Below are positions 6,901 to 7,800 of a DNA stretch of 7,800 bases, piece by piece. Source of the stretch: Saprospirales bacterium (GTDB lineage Bacteria; Bacteroidota; Bacteroidia; Chitinophagales; Saprospiraceae). The translations under genes and the position numbers were made by a program. Location of the stretch: assembly GCA_024642645.1 (NCBI GenBank), contig JAHEAS010000139.1, positions 1 to 7,800 of the forward strand, in the 5' to 3' direction. How positions within the stretch are numbered: the first letter of the stretch is position 1; each line of letters begins with the position of its first letter. A model generated the notes under the pieces. That model was not told the origin of the DNA and ran no database searches. It worked only from the letters and a program-made list of their open reading frames with translations.

Positions 6901-7800
6901 GATTTCTGGTGCAACCGGATTGACTTACAACCCTGGCACTGCGACTCAAAACACTTGCTACCTGCGTTGTACAAGACGAGCAGGTTGCCCTAATTACATT
7001 GAGTCTAATATTATCAGCCTGACTACAGACTGTGGTGGTGGTGGAACTCCGAATTGCGCCAATATCACAATCACAGCAACCAGTGGTTCTATCACAATTG
7101 GGAATTTGGGGGCAGCTCCATTCGCTTCTGTCAAAATTTTCAACAGCAATTGGGGCACCGAATACAGTTGCTATGCAAACTGTAGCAGCCCAACAGTTAC
7201 GGTAAACGTTCCACAAGGCACCTATTATGTTTACGCTGGTTATGTTGGAAACAATTACAGTTTAATTTGTGAAACCAACAAGACCGTGACCGTTACTGGC
7301 GGAAACCCATGTGCCAACCAAGGCGGTGACAGTGATGGCGACGGTGTTTGCAACAACAACGATTGCCAGCCAAACAACCCAGCCTATCCGGCAACGCCTG
7401 GCACAGCTTGCAACGACAACAACGCCAACACCACCAACGATGTGATTACGGCTGATGGTTGCGGTTGTGCAGGTACACCGGTTGTCGGCCCATGTGCCAA
7501 CCAAGGCGGTGACAGTGATGGCGACGGTGTTTGCAACAACAACGATTGCCAGCCAAACAACCCAGCCTATCCGGCAACGCCAGGTACATCTTGCAACGAC
7601 AACAACGCCAACACCACCAATGACGTGGTAACGGCGGATGGTTGCGGCTGTGCGGGTACACCAGTGAACAACGGCTGCACACCGACTACTTTGGTGAGCT
7701 ACAACATGCAGGCTTGTAACTCTTGCAGTGGTTCAAATTCTCCAAGCAACTGGTCAGAGTTTACACCTACGTACAGCGGCAATGGCGGCTGTGCTGGTTT
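3788..7800 (+). CDS. Giant cysteine-rich multidomain secreted/surface protein (3' partial)
   Basis: One frame runs without a stop from ATG 3788 to the right edge: 1337 full codons, continuing beyond. An in-frame TAA at 3782 fixes this as the first possible start. No Shine-Dalgarno is visible, only A/T-rich bases, as is usual in Bacteroidota. Residues 1-42 are a signal peptide with a basic N-region (KAFRSPHKAIR), hydrophobic core LLMASLFVLFLA and cleavage site near INA-Q. Order of modules by residue: Cys-Cys domain A1 (47-180), Pro linker, PKD-like (192-278), Pro linker, A2 (290-427), Gly/Ser linker, A3 (445-579), Ca-loop module B1 (607-663), second PKD-like (665-760), B2 (763-819), beta module C1 (824-906), B3 (908-960), Ig/SprB-like module E (964-1082), C2 (1090-1172), B4 (1175-1231), B5 (1236-1292), and the start of a further domain from 1297. 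About 80 Cys suggest many disulfides outside the cytoplasm. Probably a T9SS-exported adhesin or matrix protein; the sorting domain would lie beyond the window. No enzyme motif seen. Confidence 0.9.
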   Translation, partial: MKKNSLTYVSKMSKAFRSPHKAIRLLMASLFVLFLANIQINAQCQTCCNGSKPKSLIMLYNGKSCAESVTCQAPDKWSCSGAGPGNAATVYITVSKNVDGSGGTYFAGNVNLNTEFTANSASGGSSTFPSNTFFNVYSSQGGSLLQAVKIHLSCSTPLVAGDQLGSFKIQKITLADNTICNAPAPPPPPPTCPTPVVTINNSSSNNVGPVCKNDQVIYKTTDLGYSCFVYTWNFGANATPSTATGIGPHTVTYSSTGTATVTLSTTNNCAGGVGSTICPPPPPPPMGSNCCDGNSGKPKSLMIKYTGQGCSSTNTTQPSDKYSCEDIGNGPSSDPSVYIVVAEKEDGTGKIYFTGNVAINDTFNPNAGNVGDNEFKSNTWFLVYSNQGGTLLQKIKVHTSCSAPLVPGENFGSLLLESATWSSGATCDVNSGSGGNGGGSGGADCCDSNSGKPKSLTLQYNGESCSETSTSQPSDKYSCADVGNGPNGASSVYIIVNEKADGSGVSYFTGNVSNGDTFTATSPSSSLQTNTFFIVKASQNGAVLQNIKIHTSCSAPLVSGDQFGSLVLLAATWSSGATCGQVTPPGPDCIDCNKTTTVTVTVQDCACINQGGDTDGDGVCDNVDCAPNDPNFPKPAGTSCNDGNPNTTNDVIQADGCSCAGTPVCNLAATFSVPNGCLTQSFLIFADASDPYFPPNNPNYTYSYNIQPANTVAGLTTIDPRSVTATFNTTGLKTVTVTITNPAIPNCTLVKTTTFIVSDCGPCVNQGGDSDGDGICDNVDCQPNNPAFPATPGTPCNDGNPNTTNDVVTADGCGCAGTPSGPDCVNGINISVNNNTIVVTGLGGAPVSSLQVFSGTWQTVFNCFANCGASQSIVVTPGTYYVYAKYYSASYQLICEKQATLTVTGGPCIDSDSDGVCDNVDCQPNNPAYPATPGTSCNDGNPNTINDVVTANGCGCAGTPVTVCDNVTSGGTIGFGTGCAASISVACNAAIPTIGNCVSPAGGSGAIETIWLKSNTSCSPPTTTAAEVMAGLDPHWVVISGATGLTYNPGTATQNTCYLRCTRRAGCPNYIESNIISLTTDCGGGGTPNCANITITATSGSITIGNLGAAPFASVKIFNSNWGTEYSCYANCSSPTVTVNVPQGTYYVYAGYVGNNYSLICETNKTVTVTGGNPCANQGGDSDGDGVCNNNDCQPNNPAYPATPGTACNDNNANTTNDVITADGCGCAGTPVVGPCANQGGDSDGDGVCNNNDCQPNNPAYPATPGTSCNDNNANTTNDVVTADGCGCAGTPVNNGCTPTTLVSYNMQACNSCSGSNSPSNWSEFTPTYSGNGGCAG
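4331..4357 (+). repeat. Proline-rich linker 1 (CCG/CCA codon run)
   Basis: It encodes APAPPPPPP (residues 182-190) directly after domain A1 and before the first PKD-like domain. The near-repetitive CCG/CCA/CCT codons make a short simple-sequence tract. It is probably a stiff extended spacer between folded domains. Confidence 0.75.
4361..4621 (+). other. PKD-like domain 1 of the giant protein
   Basis: Residues 192-278 include 'VCKNDQVIYKT', 'FVYTWNFGANATPSTATGIG', then 'HTVTYSSTGTATVTLSTTNN'. The order matches PKD-like beta-sandwich domains of Bacteroidota secreted proteins: a Y-x-W core strand followed by an alternating Val/Thr strand pair. Cysteines at 192, 211, 227, 269 and 278 suggest disulfide stabilisation. 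It is flanked on both sides by poly-Pro linkers, as an independent bead on the string. Confidence 0.6.
4622..4642 (+). repeat. Proline-rich linker 2 (seven consecutive Pro codons)
   Basis: Seven codons, all CCG or CCT in the pattern CCG CCT CCG CCG CCT CCG CCG, follow Cys278 and precede domain A2. The tract is a short CCG/CCT simple repeat and a possible site of in-frame length change by slippage. It serves as a rigid spacer. Confidence 0.8.
5078..5116 (+). repeat. Gly/Ser-rich flexible linker
   Basis: Residues 431-443 (SGSGGNGGGSGGA) join domains A2 and A3, encoded mostly by GGT/GGC/GGA codons. Unlike the two Pro linkers, this spacer should be flexible, so the A2-A3 pair may move relative to each other. 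Confidence 0.75.
5780..6067 (+). other. PKD-like domain 2 of the giant protein
   Basis: Residues 665-760 run from 'CNLAATFSVPNGCLTQSF' through 'YTYSYNIQPANTV' to 'TATFNTTGLKTVTVTITN' and 'TTTFIVSDC'. A Y-x-Y core strand and the 'F-x-TTG-x-K-x-VTVTIT' end are typical of PKD-like folds. It sits between Ca-loop modules B1 and B2. Assigned on pattern only. Confidence 0.55.
6257..7303 (+). repeat. Two copies of a beta-rich module with W...C-x-x-NC and GTYYVYA motifs (C1 6257-6505, C2 7055-7303)
   Basis: Each copy is 83 residues. Shared blocks are I-x-V/A-x(4-5)-I-x-V/I-x-GLGGAP or NLGAAP, then S-x-x-V/I-F-x-x-x-W, then C-F/Y-ANC, then V-x-x-x-GTYYVYA, then Y-x-LIC-E and a TVTVTGG end. Four Cys are conserved in each copy. 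The two are separated by modules B3 and E, so the duplication was not simply tandem, or other modules were inserted later. The module looks like a small beta-sandwich of the kind seen in Saprospirales secreted proteins; its ligand is unknown. Confidence 0.7.
6677..7033 (+). other. Ig/SprB-like module E of the giant protein
   Basis: Residues 964-1082. Notable blocks are 'CDNVTSGGTIGFGTGC', 'GGSGAIETIWLKS', 'HWVVISGATGLTYNPGTATQ' and 'CYLRCTRRAGCPNYIESN'. The 'GGSG...W...W..I.GAT...Y.PG....T.CY.R...R..C' order recurs in large gliding or adhesion-type proteins of Bacteroidota. A single copy is present here. Function inferred only as a structural or adhesive bead. Confidence 0.55.
7306..7671 (+). 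repeat. Recent 183-base tandem duplication covering modules B4 and B5
   Basis: The 93 bases 7306-7398 are identical to 7489-7581. The following stretch, to about 7480 and 7663, differs at only about 11 positions, many of them third codon bases (for example GGC/GGT, GAT/GAC, GCA/GCG). The period of 183 bases equals 61 codons, so the frame is kept. The four residues between the copies (VVGP) belong to the unit junction. This is much closer than any other pair of modules in the protein and points to a recent unequal crossover, slippage or conversion event. Confidence 0.9.
7676..7800 (+). other. Start of a further domain, cut by the window edge
   Basis: Residues 1297-1337 begin 'CTPTTLVSYNMQACNSCSG' and continue with 'NWSEFTPTYSGNGGCAGF', where the final F codon is incomplete. 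The 'SEFTP' block resembles the opening of a domain found in other Bacteroidota secreted proteins, but too little is visible to name it. It marks the point where the run of Ca-loop modules ends. Confidence 0.4.

Larger units (their letters stand above)
5606..7663 (+). repeat. Five copies of a Ca-loop/cysteine module (B1 5606-5776, B2 6074-6244, B3 6509-6667, B4 7310-7480, B5 7493-7663)
   Basis: Each copy is about 57 residues (B3 is 53). The consensus is C-x-NQGGD-S/T-DGDGVC-D/N-N-x-DC, then PNNPA-Y/F-PATPGT-x-C, then ND-G/N-N-x-NTTNDV, and an end of ADGCGCAGTP. The first half is a thrombospondin type 3-like calcium loop (D-x-D-x-DG-x-C-D); the second half is a Cys-rich turn seen often in Saprospirales surface proteins. 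B1 is the most diverged (APNDPNFPKPAGTS, GCSC). B3 has a shortened loop (CIDSDSDGVC). The copies alternate with the PKD-like, C and E modules, so they look like calcium-rigidified spacers between larger domains. Metal binding is inferred from the motif. Confidence 0.8.

Noticed and set aside
7306..7671. CRISPR-like direct repeats
   Set aside because: The repeats are in-frame coding modules of 183 bases without short repeats and unique spacers; they are protein-domain duplications.

Overview
The window looks like chromosome from a member of the Bacteroidota, most likely a Saprospiria-type marine, freshwater or sludge bacterium. This is inferred from three things: a type IX secretion (T9SS/Por) C-terminal sorting domain, large cysteine-rich mosaic surface proteins with Ca-loop modules of a style common in Saprospirales, and starts that lack clear Shine-Dalgarno sequences. 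All three supported genes lie on the + strand. I found no RNA genes, CRISPR arrays, insertion sequences or attachment sites.

Left part (1-3252): the 3' part of a secreted T9SS cargo protein (open at the left edge, stop at 2176) with dockerin-type calcium loops and a type A sorting domain. It is followed closely by a lipoprotein of the SMP-30/gluconolactonase/LRE beta-propeller family (about 2221-3252). The spacing would allow co-transcription.

Middle (3253-3787): an AT-rich stretch of about 535 bases with no convincing gene. It holds a perfect 17-base palindrome at 3639-3655 and some weak promoter-like elements ahead of the next gene.

Right part (3788-7800): one uninterrupted reading frame of at least 1337 codons that runs off the right edge. 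It encodes a signal peptide and a mosaic of extracellular modules: three copies of a Cys-Cys-starting domain ending in an 'HTSCSAPL..G..FGSL' motif, two PKD-like domains, five copies of a Ca-loop/Cys module, two copies of a beta-sandwich-like module, one Ig/SprB-like module and the start of another domain. About 80 of the 1337 residues are Cys. Modules are joined by poly-Pro and Gly/Ser linkers, and the last two Ca-loop modules are a recent 183-base tandem duplication. This giant protein is the most notable content of the window. It is probably a cell-surface or secreted adhesin-like protein exported by the T9SS, but its C-terminus is not visible and no enzymatic domain was seen.

I do not see a defence system, a biosynthetic cluster or another clearly new system. 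The best candidates for novelty are the triplicated Cys-Cys domain, the module duplications, and the palindrome upstream of the giant gene.
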